Positions 16,030-25,441 of a DNA stretch of 64,000 nucleotides are shown here, piece by piece (position 1 is the first letter of the stretch; each line of letters opens with the position of its first letter). The notes under the pieces were generated by a model. It searched no databases, had not been told where the DNA came from, and saw only the letters and a list, made by a program, of their open reading frames with translations. Source of the DNA: Salirhabdus euzebyi (GTDB lineage: Bacteria > Bacillota > Bacilli > Bacillales > Alkalibacillaceae); the NCBI RefSeq assembly GCF_014207435.1, contig NZ_JACHGH010000001.1:1-64000 (forward strand), read 5' to 3'. The position numbers were made by a program, and so were the translations under genes.

Positions 16030-17709
16030 ATGGGGAATATATTACTATTTTCACTAATCGTTGGTTTAGCTTCAACCATTATGGCATTGCCAATTACTCA
16101 GAATAAATACTTAAAGAATGGTAAACAAGATTTTAGTCTAAGGCCGTATATAATAGTAATTATTTTTATTACTGCTATAGTGTTTGGCTTTTACTATTTA
16201 TCAAACTTGGACCGCAACATCTCGTCCATCTGGCCACTATTGATTATCGTTACGGCAATAGGAACATTGACAGCTACTGGGAAAGAGAGAGTAGTAAAAG
16301 GAATATTACTAGTAGCAAGTGTTGTTTTCGCCATCTATATCTTAACGGCATTTGTGTTTAATGCAGATGAAAAGTTTCAATATGCTGAGATGGATATACA
16401 AACAGAGATCGAAGCTTTTGATGAAACGAAGACACCTGCAAGTGTTCCACCTAAATTTGCCCATAACAAAATGAGAAAGGCGTTTGGACAAGTGCCAAAT
16501 ACGAGCTATTATGAACTTGGTAACTTGCAAATTCAAAAGGTGAATGGAGAATTTGTTTATATTGCGCCGGTTGAGTTTTCTGGATTTTTTAAATGGTTAA
16601 ACGGAGACAGCACGCCAGGTTATTTCACCTTAAGTGCAACGAATTCATCTGCAAACCCGAAATTTGTTGAAGCAGAAATGGTCTATACGCCTTCTTCTTT
16701 CTTTAATAAAAAAATAGAGCGACATATTCGCATGCAATATCCTGACATGATCTTTTATGGTGATGTTCAACTAGAAATAGACGATGACGGTAAGCCATTC
16801 TATATTCGTACGTATGGTGATTTTATTTCAGCTAGGGATGGTTTTGCTGCTAAGGGTGTCGTTCTCGTTGATCCTAAAAGTGGTGCTACCGAAGTATATA
16901 GCCTAGATGAGGCCCCAGACTTTATTGACGGTGCGGTATCGCCTGAAGCAGTAAGTGCAAAGAATAGTTACTACGGAAATTATGTAAATGGCTTCTGGAA
17001 TAGTCTATTCGGTAAATCCGATGTCAAGCTACCTTCAGATGAAGGAACAGAAGCAAATGTTAGTCCAATTTTTGAGGAATCTGGAGAAATGTATTATTTT
17101 ACGGACTTCACAAGTCCAAAAGAAGGCGTGGATTCCATGCTAGGATATTCTCTAACGAATGCATCCACAGGTGAATCGACGTATTATACTGGAAACTTAG
17201 AAGAATCGTACATGGATTCTCGAGGAGCACTAGATATTATTGAAAAGAACTTCATTGAAAAAGAATGGTTTGGTGAAATGCCAGTACTGTATAACTTCTA
17301 CGGAGAAGCAAGTTGGTTAACGCCAGTAATGGATACGAATGGATTCCTGAGAAATTACTTCATCGTTTCGGCTGCAAACCCTGAAATTTCAGCTTATGCC
17401 GATACACCTAACGAAGCACTAAGAAGTTACAAATCCGCACTCCAACGCGGTGGCGGTACAGTTGACGGCAGTTCCGATGCGGAGGAAAAACAAGTAAGCG
17501 GTACGGTTGTACGTGTTTATAAAGAACCAGCAGAAAACGGTACGCTTATCACATTCTTATTGGATAACAAACAAAGTTATATCGTCTCATCCGAAACAAA
17601 CCCATTGGCTATTTATTTGCAAGAAGGCGATGACGTATCGGTAAATTACTTGGATACTGGGGAAGACTTTTTGCCAGTTAAAGAGATTGTTATTGAAGGA
17701 CTAGAGTAA
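16030..17709 (+). CDS. Membrane-anchored hypothetical protein
   Basis: A 559-aa protein. Three to four hydrophobic segments occupy the first ~115 residues (ILLFSLIVGLAS, PYIIVIIFITAIV, WPLLIIVTAIG, ILLVASVVFAIYIL). A ~440-residue soluble domain follows that is likely extracellular, with many aromatic and acidic strands. A C-terminal ~60-residue part (VSGTVVRVYKEP...) looks like a small beta-barrel. No family name is recognised. ATG follows AAGGGAGAATCACTGC. A relic of a related gene's 3' end lies at 24086-24138, so a paralogue was once present nearby. Confidence 0.8.
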   Translation: MGNILLFSLIVGLASTIMALPITQNKYLKNGKQDFSLRPYIIVIIFITAIVFGFYYLSNLDRNISSIWPLLIIVTAIGTLTATGKERVVKGILLVASVVFAIYILTAFVFNADEKFQYAEMDIQTEIEAFDETKTPASVPPKFAHNKMRKAFGQVPNTSYYELGNLQIQKVNGEFVYIAPVEFSGFFKWLNGDSTPGYFTLSATNSSANPKFVEAEMVYTPSSFFNKKIERHIRMQYPDMIFYGDVQLEIDDDGKPFYIRTYGDFISARDGFAAKGVVLVDPKSGATEVYSLDEAPDFIDGAVSPEAVSAKNSYYGNYVNGFWNSLFGKSDVKLPSDEGTEANVSPIFEESGEMYYFTDFTSPKEGVDSMLGYSLTNASTGESTYYTGNLEESYMDSRGALDIIEKNFIEKEWFGEMPVLYNFYGEASWLTPVMDTNGFLRNYFIVSAANPEISAYADTPNEALRSYKSALQRGGGTVDGSSDAEEKQVSGTVVRVYKEPAENGTLITFLLDNKQSYIVSSETNPLAIYLQEGDDVSVNYLDTGEDFLPVKEIVIEGLE

Positions 17710-17717
17710 AGAATAAG

Positions 17718-17748
17718 GACAGGGGCAAAACACGCCCTTGTCTTTTTT
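17718..17748 (+). terminator. Rho-independent terminator
   Basis: GACAGGGGC pairs with GCCCTTGTC (one G-U) around a 7-base loop and is followed by TTTTTT. It lies nine bases after the membrane protein stop. Confidence 0.9.
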
Positions 17749-17844
17749 AGTTAGAAATGCCGAGACTTTATCTAACATGGACACGTTTATTCATGATACT
17801 CTTTGAAAATAGTCATCCGTGGAACGTTTCGTGAAACAAGATTT

Positions 17845-17865
17845 TTCGGGGAGTGACAGGCACCC
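17845..17865 (-). repeat. Dispersed repeat family 2 (inverted copy)
   Basis: The element TTCGGGGAGTGACAGGCAC is the inverse of the one at 11912-11932 with one mismatch. It lies 60 bases before the SNF2 helicase start. Confidence 0.55.
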
Positions 17866-17925
17866 CAAACAAACAGGCAGCCCAAATATGGTAAAATGAT
17901 TAACGCACAGATAGGAGTGGCCCTC

Positions 17926-20900
17926 ATGCAAATAAGGTTAAATAAAAAAGTTATACAGGAACGATGTGGGGCTGTCTCCTATAAAAAAGGGGATGCCTTT
18001 TATCGTAATGGAAAAGTAACGGTGAAGAATATAACAACGGATGCTTTACATGCTACGGTTAAAGGTACGGAAAACTTCCAAGTACAGATCGAGAAAAATA
18101 ACAAAGAGTATACAGCCACTTGTAGCTGCCCGTCGCTATCTTCTTATCAAAAAGATTGCCAGCATATTGCAGCGGTTTTAATTGCTTGGCAGCACCATCA
18201 AGTGGAGCGCAACCATAATGGAAATGGAATTAACACGACGATAAGTACAGAGTCTACTGATGGATTACTGCAATTAATTCAGCCGCCTTCTTATGCTAAA
18301 AGCAGTCGGCAAATCCATTTTGAAAATAGAAAAGTCCTTCCTATCACTTTTGTTTGTAAGGTGATTGCCATGGACAACGGAAAGAATATGCTTGGAATAG
18401 AACTACAATTAGCATCGCACCAAAACGTAACGATTCGTGAATTTCTCGAAAACGTAAGAACAGGCAACAGGCACATAATAAAGCAAGGAATTGTGTACGA
18501 TCCAATGGAACATTGTTTTGACGAAGATACAGATGCCGTTCTTCAACAGCTAATGCTGATCATGCTTGATGAGAAAATGTATGAGCGTGCCATGCCCACC
18601 TATCAAGGGAAATCCAGTAAAAATAATCAGATGCTACTCATTCCTGTATCCGCTTGGAAGCGGCTAGAACCTTTATTGGTACGTGCTCCTCAGGTGTATT
18701 TGGAATGGGAAGGGAGAATGTTGCCTTTTCAGGTGGTGGATCATTCGTTACCATTACTATTTAAATTTACTGGCAACAGACAAATTGGATATAGCTTATT
18801 CATTGATGGTCTAAGTCAGTTGGTGATTTTAACAGAATATGACACTGTTCTTTATGATGGGAAAATGGTCGAGGTAAAAAGAAGAGAAGCGGACATTTTA
18901 TATGAATTAAAGCGCATGATAGACCACACTAGTACAAACGAAATTCCTATCCCAACAGACCAGTTAAACTATTACATGGAAAAGCTAGTGCCTTCATTAA
19001 GAAAACTGGGGGAGGTCCATTTAGCTGGGGAAATTGCCGAGTCGATGCAAAAAACACCGCTGCACGCAAAGCTGTACCTAGATCGTGTGAAAAATCGTTT
19101 GCTAGCGGGGGTAGAATTTCATTACGATTCTGTGATCATCAATCCACTTGATCATCGGAACATACAGGTTGGTTCCTTCATTATTAGAGATATGGACAAG
19201 GAAGAAGAGATCCTTCAGTTGATGGAGGAGAGCAAGTTTAGTCAAACCGATAGTGGTTACTTTTTGCAAAATGAAGCATTAGAATATCACTTCTTGTACC
19301 ATCAGTTGCTGAAATTGCAAAAGATGACAAGTGTCTATGCGACAACAGCAGTGAGAATGCGAATAACTCCCAAAAGCACCTTCCCCAAATTAAAAGTTAG
19401 GCATAAAAAGGAACGCACTAATTGGCTTGGTTTTACGTTCGAGATGGAAGGAATTAAGGATGAAGAAATTAAGGAAGTGTTAACGGCACTAGAAGAAAAG
19501 CGAAAATACTATCGCTTGAGAGATGGAGCCTTGCTTTCTTTAGAGACAAAGGAAATGGAAGAGATTAAACAATTTTTACAGACAGTACCCGTTCAAGATG
19601 ATGATGTTGACAAACAATTTGAAGTTCCAATCGTAGAAGGTCTAAGGATCCTAAATAGGATAGGGGATAGTGATGCGGTCACACTGGAAGCTTCTTTTCG
19701 GGAGTTCTTGTCCACGATTCATCATCCTGAACAATTGGAGTTTGACATTCCAGCTCCATTAAAAGACCTGCTACGCCCTTATCAACGAGACGGATTTAAA
19801 TGGCTGAAATCCCTTGCTAGCTATGGGTTTGGAGGGATTCTTGCAGATGATATGGGGCTCGGAAAAACGATTCAAAGTATTGCGTTCATTTTATCGGAAC
19901 TGCCAACTATGCGTGAGCGTAAGCAGCCAGCATTAATAGTGTGTCCTTCGTCGGTTACTTATAACTGGGAAAATGAATTGATGAAATTTGCTCCAGACTT
20001 AGAGACGCTGATTGTGGATGGAAACAAGTCAGAACGGATGAAGTTGCAGCAGGAATGGACGAATGTCGATGTCATTATTACGAGCTATCCATTACTACGC
20101 AGTGACACGAAAAGCTATGAGCGTCTGAAATTTCATGTCGTATTTTTCGATGAGGCACAAGTGTTTAAAAACCCATTAACACAAACTGCTCGTGTAGTGA
20201 AAAAAGTAGAGGCAACTCATCGTTTTGCTTTAACAGGTACGCCAATGGAAAATGCGCTTGAGGAGCTTTGGTCCATCTTTCATGTTGTTTTTCCCGAATT
20301 GTTCTTAGGGTTAAAGGAATTCAGTGAATTAACGAATAAACAAATAGCTCGAAGGATTCGCCCATTTATGCTACGCAGGGTCAAAGAAGATGTATTGAGT
20401 GAGCTACCGGAGAAAAAAGAAACCACCGATTATGCGGAGCTGCTTCCTGCCCAAAAGAAACTGTACACCAGCTATTTGGCCAAGCTACGTCATGATACGC
20501 TGAAACACTTAGACCGGGATACAATTAGGAAAAATCGAATTAAAATTCTTGCTGGTTTAACCCGTCTTCGTCAAATATGCTGTCATCCAGCTCTGTTTGT
20601 CGAAGGTTATCAAGGAGGATCAGCTAAATTTCAACAGTTGAAACAAATGATAGAGGAGTCAAAGCTAGCGGGTAGACGTGTATTGATTTTTTCACAGTTC
20701 ACGAAAATGCTGCAGTTGATTGGACAAGATTTAGTGGAACAAGGTATCCCTTATTTTTATTTAGATGGACAAACCAATTCAGAAGAAAGAGTAAATTTAT
20801 GTAATCGATACAATCAAGGGGAACGAGATATTTTTCTCATATCCTTAAAAGCTGGTGGGACAGGACTTAACCTAACAGGCGCAGATACGGTAATTTTTTA

Positions 20901-21129
20901 CGATAGCTGGTGGAATCCTGCGGTTGAACAACAAGCAGCAGACCGTGCCCATCGCATGGGTCAGAAACACGCAGTTCAAGTCATTAAGCTTGTGGCAAAA
21001 GGAACCATTGAGGAAAAAATGAATGCATTGCAAGAAAAAAAGCAACATTTAATTGAGGAAGTGATTGATCCAACTAAGGATCAAACAGAGAGACTGACAG
21101 AAGAGGATTTACGAGAGTTATTGAAGTGA
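17926..21129 (+). CDS. SNF2-family helicase with SWIM zinc finger (YwqA-like)
   Basis: A ~1067-aa Swi2/Snf2 ATPase. ATG 17926 after GATAGGAGTGG is preferred over the upstream in-frame ATG at 17896. A SWIM zinc finger is near residue 65 (CSCP...CQH), followed by a bacterial SNF2-associated region. The ATPase has Walker A DDMGLGKT (~641), a DEAQ box (FFDEAQVFKN, ~742), ALTGTPMEN, and C-terminal motifs SLKAGGTGLNLT and DRAHRMGQ. It resembles Bacillus YwqA and RapA-type DNA or RNA polymerase remodelling enzymes. The role is unproven; it is a single gene with its own terminator region, outside the defence island. Confidence 0.92.
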   Translation: MQIRLNKKVIQERCGAVSYKKGDAFYRNGKVTVKNITTDALHATVKGTENFQVQIEKNNKEYTATCSCPSLSSYQKDCQHIAAVLIAWQHHQVERNHNGNGINTTISTESTDGLLQLIQPPSYAKSSRQIHFENRKVLPITFVCKVIAMDNGKNMLGIELQLASHQNVTIREFLENVRTGNRHIIKQGIVYDPMEHCFDEDTDAVLQQLMLIMLDEKMYERAMPTYQGKSSKNNQMLLIPVSAWKRLEPLLVRAPQVYLEWEGRMLPFQVVDHSLPLLFKFTGNRQIGYSLFIDGLSQLVILTEYDTVLYDGKMVEVKRREADILYELKRMIDHTSTNEIPIPTDQLNYYMEKLVPSLRKLGEVHLAGEIAESMQKTPLHAKLYLDRVKNRLLAGVEFHYDSVIINPLDHRNIQVGSFIIRDMDKEEEILQLMEESKFSQTDSGYFLQNEALEYHFLYHQLLKLQKMTSVYATTAVRMRITPKSTFPKLKVRHKKERTNWLGFTFEMEGIKDEEIKEVLTALEEKRKYYRLRDGALLSLETKEMEEIKQFLQTVPVQDDDVDKQFEVPIVEGLRILNRIGDSDAVTLEASFREFLSTIHHPEQLEFDIPAPLKDLLRPYQRDGFKWLKSLASYGFGGILADDMGLGKTIQSIAFILSELPTMRERKQPALIVCPSSVTYNWENELMKFAPDLETLIVDGNKSERMKLQQEWTNVDVIITSYPLLRSDTKSYERLKFHVVFFDEAQVFKNPLTQTARVVKKVEATHRFALTGTPMENALEELWSIFHVVFPELFLGLKEFSELTNKQIARRIRPFMLRRVKEDVLSELPEKKETTDYAELLPAQKKLYTSYLAKLRHDTLKHLDRDTIRKNRIKILAGLTRLRQICCHPALFVEGYQGGSAKFQQLKQMIEESKLAGRRVLIFSQFTKMLQLIGQDLVEQGIPYFYLDGQTNSEERVNLCNRYNQGERDIFLISLKAGGTGLNLTGADTVIFYDSWWNPAVEQQAADRAHRMGQKHAVQVIKLVAKGTIEEKMNALQEKKQHLIEEVIDPTKDQTERLTEEDLRELLK

Positions 21130-21179
21130 TAGGGCTGATGAGGACTTTTTACTTTTTAAATCTGAAGAAGATTGTTATT

Positions 21180-21235
21180 GGGGTCAGACCCTCTGTTTGG
21201 ACAAATGTCCACTAGGGGAGTCTGGCTTCTTTTTT
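21180..21235 (+). repeat. Dispersed palindromic repeat family 1, copy A
   Basis: The outer arms (GGGTCAGACCC and GGGGAGTCTGG) can pair around a central perfect hairpin TGGACA-AA-TGTCCA. The element ends in a T run and could end transcription of the helicase gene. Related copies are at 24154, 29355 and 29533. Confidence 0.75.
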
Positions 21236-21244
21236 GAATAGAAT

Positions 21245-21290
21245 AAAAAGACAGCTTACAACATTTCTGATAATGGTTAAACTGTCTTTT
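21245..21290 (+). terminator. Terminator-like hairpin
   Basis: AAAAGACAG pairs with CTGTCTTTT; the loop is long (~27 bases). It lies downstream of the SNF2 helicase. Confidence 0.55.
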
Positions 21291-21450
21291 AGCAATACAA
21301 TATAACGGCGTAATTTCAATCTAATTCATGTTTCATTATGATACCCTAGCTTAGTCGGTAGAATAAAGGCGGATTTTTTAAAAGCTAAATCAAACACATT
21401 TATGGTAATCTTAACCTAATTACCTTACGAAAAAGAAGAGGTGTGATGGG

Positions 21451-22491
21451 ATGCAACTTAGGCATAAGTCAATTGAAGAGCTGTTGGATTTAGAACAGGA
21501 AATTAGAGTGGCTAAGGATGAGGAACAAAATGGAGCCAATTATAGAGCCATTGATATATACAAACATCTCTATAAAAAAATCTCAGCAGATAAAGACAGT
21601 GAATACGCATTTAGTTTAGATAGCATAAAGAGGAAGTTAGTATGGAACTTAGTGCAATATGGAACGTATTTAAAAACGGTATACCAGAAGGATGATATTG
21701 CTGCGGAGAGCAGTTTGAAAGATGCAATTAAACATGATCGATATCTTCCTATTGCTCATTACCGCCTAGGCTTTCTTAGCTACAAAAAACAACAATATAA
21801 TCTAGCACTACATTATTTTCAAGAAGCTATCCGCTTACAAAGCATGGATGGTGATGATAGATATAAGATGAATGATCAACAGCTGTATCAATGTCATTTA
21901 TATTTGGCTAATTGTGGTCTGTTTATTGCGAAAGAAGCCAAGGAAAGTCTAGAAGAATTAAACTTAGATGTAAATTTAAATGAATTGTCTAATTATACCA
22001 CTTCCCCATTGTACGACTTAATTAATGAAAATAATCGGTACCTAGAAACACATGCATATAAAATGATAACAAAAACAGGAAGTCGCTTTGGAAACAAAGA
22101 GGATTGTGAAGAAATGTTGGAGTGTAAATCAACGCTAATTCTGGACCTAACTGGTCGACGAAATATGCTACTGTTTAATAGTAAGGAGGTTTCACTGAGT
22201 AAGAACCCAGCGGAAATGCTTCGAATGTTTTTTCTGTACAGCAATTATCGCGAGCCGCTGGATAAGTACACATTTAGTGATTTAATTTCAAACACCGAAT
22301 TTGGGGAGTATCCAAATAATACTTACACAACAAATGTGAGGAGATTAAACGAAAAGATCACCGAAGCGGGTGTAGATGTTAGATTAATTGAAAATAAACC
22401 AATAGAAGATAGGACCACTTATTATTACAACCATCTACTTCCTTTTGTCATCATGCATCGAAGTGATGAAATGTTCATTTTGAGTGAATGA
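21451..22491 (+). CDS. TPR protein with winged-helix-like C-terminus
   Basis: A 346-aa cytoplasmic protein. Residues ~95-170 form tetratricopeptide-like helices (LPIAHYRLGFLSYKKQQYN, then ALHYFQEAIRL). The last ~110 residues (NPAEMLRMFFLYSNY...NTYTTNVRRLNEKI) resemble an OmpR/PhoB-type winged helix, in which NNTYTTNVRRLNEKI would be the recognition helix. This could be a DNA-binding regulator with a TPR sensor, which is inference. Its stop overlaps the region before the peptidase gene (next start 22551), so the two may be co-transcribed. Confidence 0.75.
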   Translation: MQLRHKSIEELLDLEQEIRVAKDEEQNGANYRAIDIYKHLYKKISADKDSEYAFSLDSIKRKLVWNLVQYGTYLKTVYQKDDIAAESSLKDAIKHDRYLPIAHYRLGFLSYKKQQYNLALHYFQEAIRLQSMDGDDRYKMNDQQLYQCHLYLANCGLFIAKEAKESLEELNLDVNLNELSNYTTSPLYDLINENNRYLETHAYKMITKTGSRFGNKEDCEEMLECKSTLILDLTGRRNMLLFNSKEVSLSKNPAEMLRMFFLYSNYREPLDKYTFSDLISNTEFGEYPNNTYTTNVRRLNEKITEAGVDVRLIENKPIEDRTTYYYNHLLPFVIMHRSDEMFILSE

Positions 22492-22550
22492 CAGCACTGT
22501 CATCGCCCTCTGAGATAATAAAGTTACAAAATCAAAGGGAGATGATAGTA

Positions 22551-23954
22551 ATGAAAAACTGGAATCAATTGTTCGTACGTCACGGGTGGTTAATAGAAGA
22601 TAAGGGAGAAAATACTTTTGATTGCTCAAAAGAGACGGACGTCAATTTGACCTTTTTAATGGAATGTCTTAACAAGGCTAAGGTGGATTATCGGTATATT
22701 GCTCCATTAAAAGAGCTTACGATTTTCACGGAAATAACGGAGGAAGAGTGGTTAAAAATCTTAAACTTTAATCATCGTGGAAGAGGAGGACACTTGTGGT
22801 TCCGTCCTGGTCAAGATCAACCAAAGGTTAGGGAACTAGACACCTTTATTTGTGGGATTGTACGCCAATTAAACAGGTTAGGTTTTTATACGACTGGTTC
22901 CTGTGATGGACATGAAAGAAGACCTGCACATTTGATCCTTACGGATAAATGTCAAATCGAAACACTAGTAGAAATCCTTCATACCCTTGGGCAAAAGCAA
23001 GTTTCTTGGAGAGAAAATCGAAATGGGAGTTATCACTTAAGGCTTCCGTTCAAACGAAAACAACTTCTTTATTTGGCAGAGCAGTTAAGTAGTGTGGAGG
23101 AAGAGTGGGTAGAGGAAGGTTATGATTTCATTAAGGAGAAACTTTTCCAACAACAACTAGAACAATTACTATCCATTCCTGGGGAAAGTGGTAACGAGGA
23201 ACCAATACGAAAGCATGTTTTGGAAAAACTCAGTCCTTTCGTGGATTTTATAACAGTCGACCAAGCCGGTAACATCCTAGCAGAAAAAACCTATAAAGGT
23301 GGATATGGACCAACTATTTTGTTAAATGCACATCTGGACACGGTTTATGAAATAGAAAAAGACCGTGAAATTATAAAGGAAGGTAACCTGTGGTCTAGCA
23401 GTAAAGGGATTCTAGGTGCGGATGATCGTGCAGGTGTCGCCGTTCTACTTCATGTCGCTGAGTTTCTTCATTTCACGAATTCCTTTCGAGGAAAAGTAAA
23501 ATTCATTTTCACGGTAGAAGAAGAGTGCGGCCTAGTTGGAGCAAGTAAGGTCCATGACTATTTTCTCTGGGGTACAGATGCAGCCATAGTGGTCGACCGT
23601 CGTGGCACTGGAGACATTGTAACCTCTTGCGGTGGGTATATCCCATTTTGTAACGTTAGCTATGGTGAATTCTTTGAAAAATTGGCCGAAGAGGCAGAAC
23701 TTAATGGCTGGGCAACAACCATTGGCGGAAGTAGTGACACAAGAATCTGGGCAGAGCACGGTATTCAAAGTGTAAACCTATCCGCAGGTTATAACCACGA
23801 ACACACCGAGCGTGAAGTATTGGATGTAGCATCTTGCTATGAAACCGCAAAACTAGTAAAAGCAGTATTAGGAAAGGGAAATGAGTTGAAGCGGGTGCTG
23901 AGGGATATTAGAAGAGGGAAACAAGTGGAGGAGGTTACTGGAACATTACTCTAA
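22551..23954 (+). CDS. M20/M28-type zinc aminopeptidase with extra N-terminal domain
   Basis: A 467-aa protein from ATG 22551, preceded by GGGAGATGATAGTA; the upstream in-frame start (22488) has no site. The C-terminal ~280 residues are a di-zinc peptidase: NAHLDTV (~262), LGADDRAG (bridging Asp), FTVEEECG (catalytic Glu pair), VVDRRG, and a final His in NHEHTE. This matches M20/M28 or peptidase T-like enzymes. The N-terminal ~190 residues are a separate unknown domain with TTGSCDGHERRP, a possible further metal or substrate site. It probably removes N-terminal residues from short peptides; the substrate is unknown. Confidence 0.85.
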   Translation: MKNWNQLFVRHGWLIEDKGENTFDCSKETDVNLTFLMECLNKAKVDYRYIAPLKELTIFTEITEEEWLKILNFNHRGRGGHLWFRPGQDQPKVRELDTFICGIVRQLNRLGFYTTGSCDGHERRPAHLILTDKCQIETLVEILHTLGQKQVSWRENRNGSYHLRLPFKRKQLLYLAEQLSSVEEEWVEEGYDFIKEKLFQQQLEQLLSIPGESGNEEPIRKHVLEKLSPFVDFITVDQAGNILAEKTYKGGYGPTILLNAHLDTVYEIEKDREIIKEGNLWSSSKGILGADDRAGVAVLLHVAEFLHFTNSFRGKVKFIFTVEEECGLVGASKVHDYFLWGTDAAIVVDRRGTGDIVTSCGGYIPFCNVSYGEFFEKLAEEAELNGWATTIGGSSDTRIWAEHGIQSVNLSAGYNHEHTEREVLDVASCYETAKLVKAVLGKGNELKRVLRDIRRGKQVEEVTGTLL

Positions 23955-23961
23955 AAAAACC

Positions 23962-24006
23962 GAGACAGACCTATCTAAATATGGGGCTGTCTCTATTTTT
24001 TTTTTT
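23962..24006 (+). terminator. Rho-independent terminator
   Basis: GAGACAG pairs with CTGTCTC and is followed by a run of more than ten T. It lies eight bases after the peptidase stop. Confidence 0.85.
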
Positions 24007-24085
24007 CAATTAAGTTAAAGTACCTGTAACTTTTGCACAAGGGAAAAAGTTACAGGTGCCTTAATTTTAAATAATCTATTCGGAA

Positions 24086-24138
24086 ACTGGCTAAGACTTT
24101 TACCAGTAAAAGAGATTGTTATTGAAGGATTAGAATAA
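24086..24138 (+). pseudogene. 3' relic of a paralogue of the 16030 membrane protein
   Basis: The reading GACTTTTTACCA to TAA encodes DFLPVKEIVIEGLE, identical to the last 14 residues of the membrane protein at 16030-17709. Nucleotide similarity extends a little upstream, where a TAA interrupts the frame. Only the 3' end of a duplicated gene remains. Confidence 0.7.
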
Positions 24139-24153
24139 AAAAGGATATGAAAT

Positions 24154-24207
24154 AGGGTCTGACCCCAGATGCAGACAAATGTCCACAAGGGGGATCAGAC
24201 CCTTTTT
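24154..24207. repeat. Dispersed palindromic repeat family 1, copy B (likely terminator)
   Basis: The outer arms GGGTCTGA and TCAGACCC are perfect complements and enclose GACAAATGTCCA. It lies 12 bases before the end of the minus-strand TerC gene with T runs on the plus side, so it may act as a bidirectional terminator. Confidence 0.75.
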
Positions 24208-24218
24208 ATTCATTATCA

Positions 24219-25010
24219 TTAACTTGCTGACGATTCTTTAACTTTTTCGACCTCTTCTTTCGAGTTTTTTCCTGAAAGAAACCATCCTCCTACTGCAGTA
24301 GAAAGAAGTACACCCCAGAAGATAGCAGTCCAAGTTAGACCATGTGGGAATTCGTGAGGTAATACCCCAACGTCATGGTGTGCAAGAGTAATGACAGCAA
24401 GCTTTACCCCAACCCAACCAACGATTAAATAGGCCGTTGTTTCTAAACCTGGTCTTACATGTAGCAATTTAACAAACCAAGTTGCTGCAAATTTAATCAG
24501 AATTAATCCTGCTATTGCAGCAATTACAATGACAGCGAATTGAGCACCATCCATTCCCCCGAAAGTTGGAAGTGGTGTTGCTGGAAGAGCAATTGCAAGG
24601 GCTACAGCTGCTAGAATCGAATCAATAGCAAAGGCAAGGTCTGCTAAACCAATTTTACCAACGGTTGGCCAGAAGCCTTTCCCCTTTGAAAGCTCTTTTC
24701 CTTCATCCTCATCCTCTTTTTTAGATCCAAAAATAGCAGGAATCACGTGTTTTGCACCAAGATAAATAAGGTATGCAGCACCAATTGCCTGCACCTGCCA
24801 TACGTTTGCGATGAATGAAATCATAAAAATGGCAGCAAATCTAAAAACAAATGCCATAAAAATTCCATAACTTATTGCCTTTTTTCTTTGCTCTGGAGGT
24901 AAATGTTTTGCAATAACGGCTAAAACAAGCGCATTATCTGCAGACAACAATCCTTCCAGACCTATAAGTATTAGTAATGTCCACGCATATTCAATCCAAA
25001 TTGATTCCAA
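24219..25010 (-). CDS. TerC-family membrane protein, probable Mn2+ exporter (YkoY/MeeY-like)
   Basis: A ~263-aa polytopic TerC-family protein. Conserved acidic membrane motifs ADNALVLA (near the N-terminus) and FAIDSILAA (mid-protein) are the metal-binding signatures of the family; seven or so hydrophobic helices are visible, with an acidic/lysine-rich loop (KKEDEDEGKELSKGKG). TTG 25010 is likely the start because GGGAGGAG lies just before it; ATG 25028 would place that site inside the gene. A yybP-ykoY riboswitch leader upstream indicates induction by Mn2+, as for B. subtilis YkoY (MeeY), which helps export manganese and supply it to secreted enzymes. Confidence 0.9.
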   Translation of the reverse strand: MESIWIEYAWTLLILIGLEGLLSADNALVLAVIAKHLPPEQRKKAISYGIFMAFVFRFAAIFMISFIANVWQVQAIGAAYLIYLGAKHVIPAIFGSKKEDEDEGKELSKGKGFWPTVGKIGLADLAFAIDSILAAVALAIALPATPLPTFGGMDGAQFAVIVIAAIAGLILIKFAATWFVKLLHVRPGLETTAYLIVGWVGVKLAVITLAHHDVGVLPHEFPHGLTWTAIFWGVLLSTAVGGWFLSGKNSKEEVEKVKESSAS

Positions 25011-25042
25011 TTCTCTTTCTCCTCCCATATGTACAACAAAGT

Positions 25043-25175
25043 CTAAAAAGACATAAAAATAACCTCTGCTCCCATATGAGCAAAGGTCTTGCTAACAACA
25101 TTCAGCTGCCAGTAGTGCCGAGAGTATGGACTACTCTGAAATGACGACATTTACTGTTAAAGCTACTCCCCTTTG
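25043..25175 (-). promoter_or_regulatory. yybP-ykoY (Mn2+) riboswitch with terminator
   Basis: On the minus strand, the leader of the TerC gene has the family hallmarks in order: AAAGGGGAGTAGC (25161-25173), TGTCGTCATTTCAG, a central hairpin, then GCAAGACCTTTGCTC. The last segment pairs with GAGCAGAGGT to form an intrinsic terminator followed by TATTTTTATGTCTTTTT. In known members Mn2+ binding to the aptamer frees the terminator and turns expression on. Assignment is by motif reading. Confidence 0.85.
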
Positions 25176-25441
25176 TATACTATATTAAACTATCAAAGAT
25201 TCAATGGTTTGTATAGGGTAAATACTTGGTTTGGTAGTTTTTTGCTGGGGGCGGTAACTGTCTCTAGGGTGGAAAAGTCTAAATTCATTTGGGGCTGATT
25301 ATTTTAAAACATGAAAAAATGTTTACCAGTCCTAAGTCATTTTTATTGGGCAAATAAAGGGCATTAGTCACCTGAACTAGAAATAAAATATGTATATAAA
25401 TAACTTAGTATATAGGAATTTAGAAAGGGGGATATGAATTA

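Larger units (their letters stand above)
21130..21450. other. Intergenic region with repeat, terminator and tRNA-like scrap
   Basis: It holds repeat element 21180-21235 and the terminator at 21245-21290. A short stretch at ~21346-21364 (TAGCTTAGTCGGTAGA) resembles a tRNA D-arm, but no cloverleaf follows. Confidence 0.5.

Noticed and set aside
21346-21395. TAGCTTAGTCGGTAGA resembling a tRNA D-arm
   Set aside because: The anticodon arm, T-arm and acceptor do not follow; at best it is an old scrap, possibly chance.
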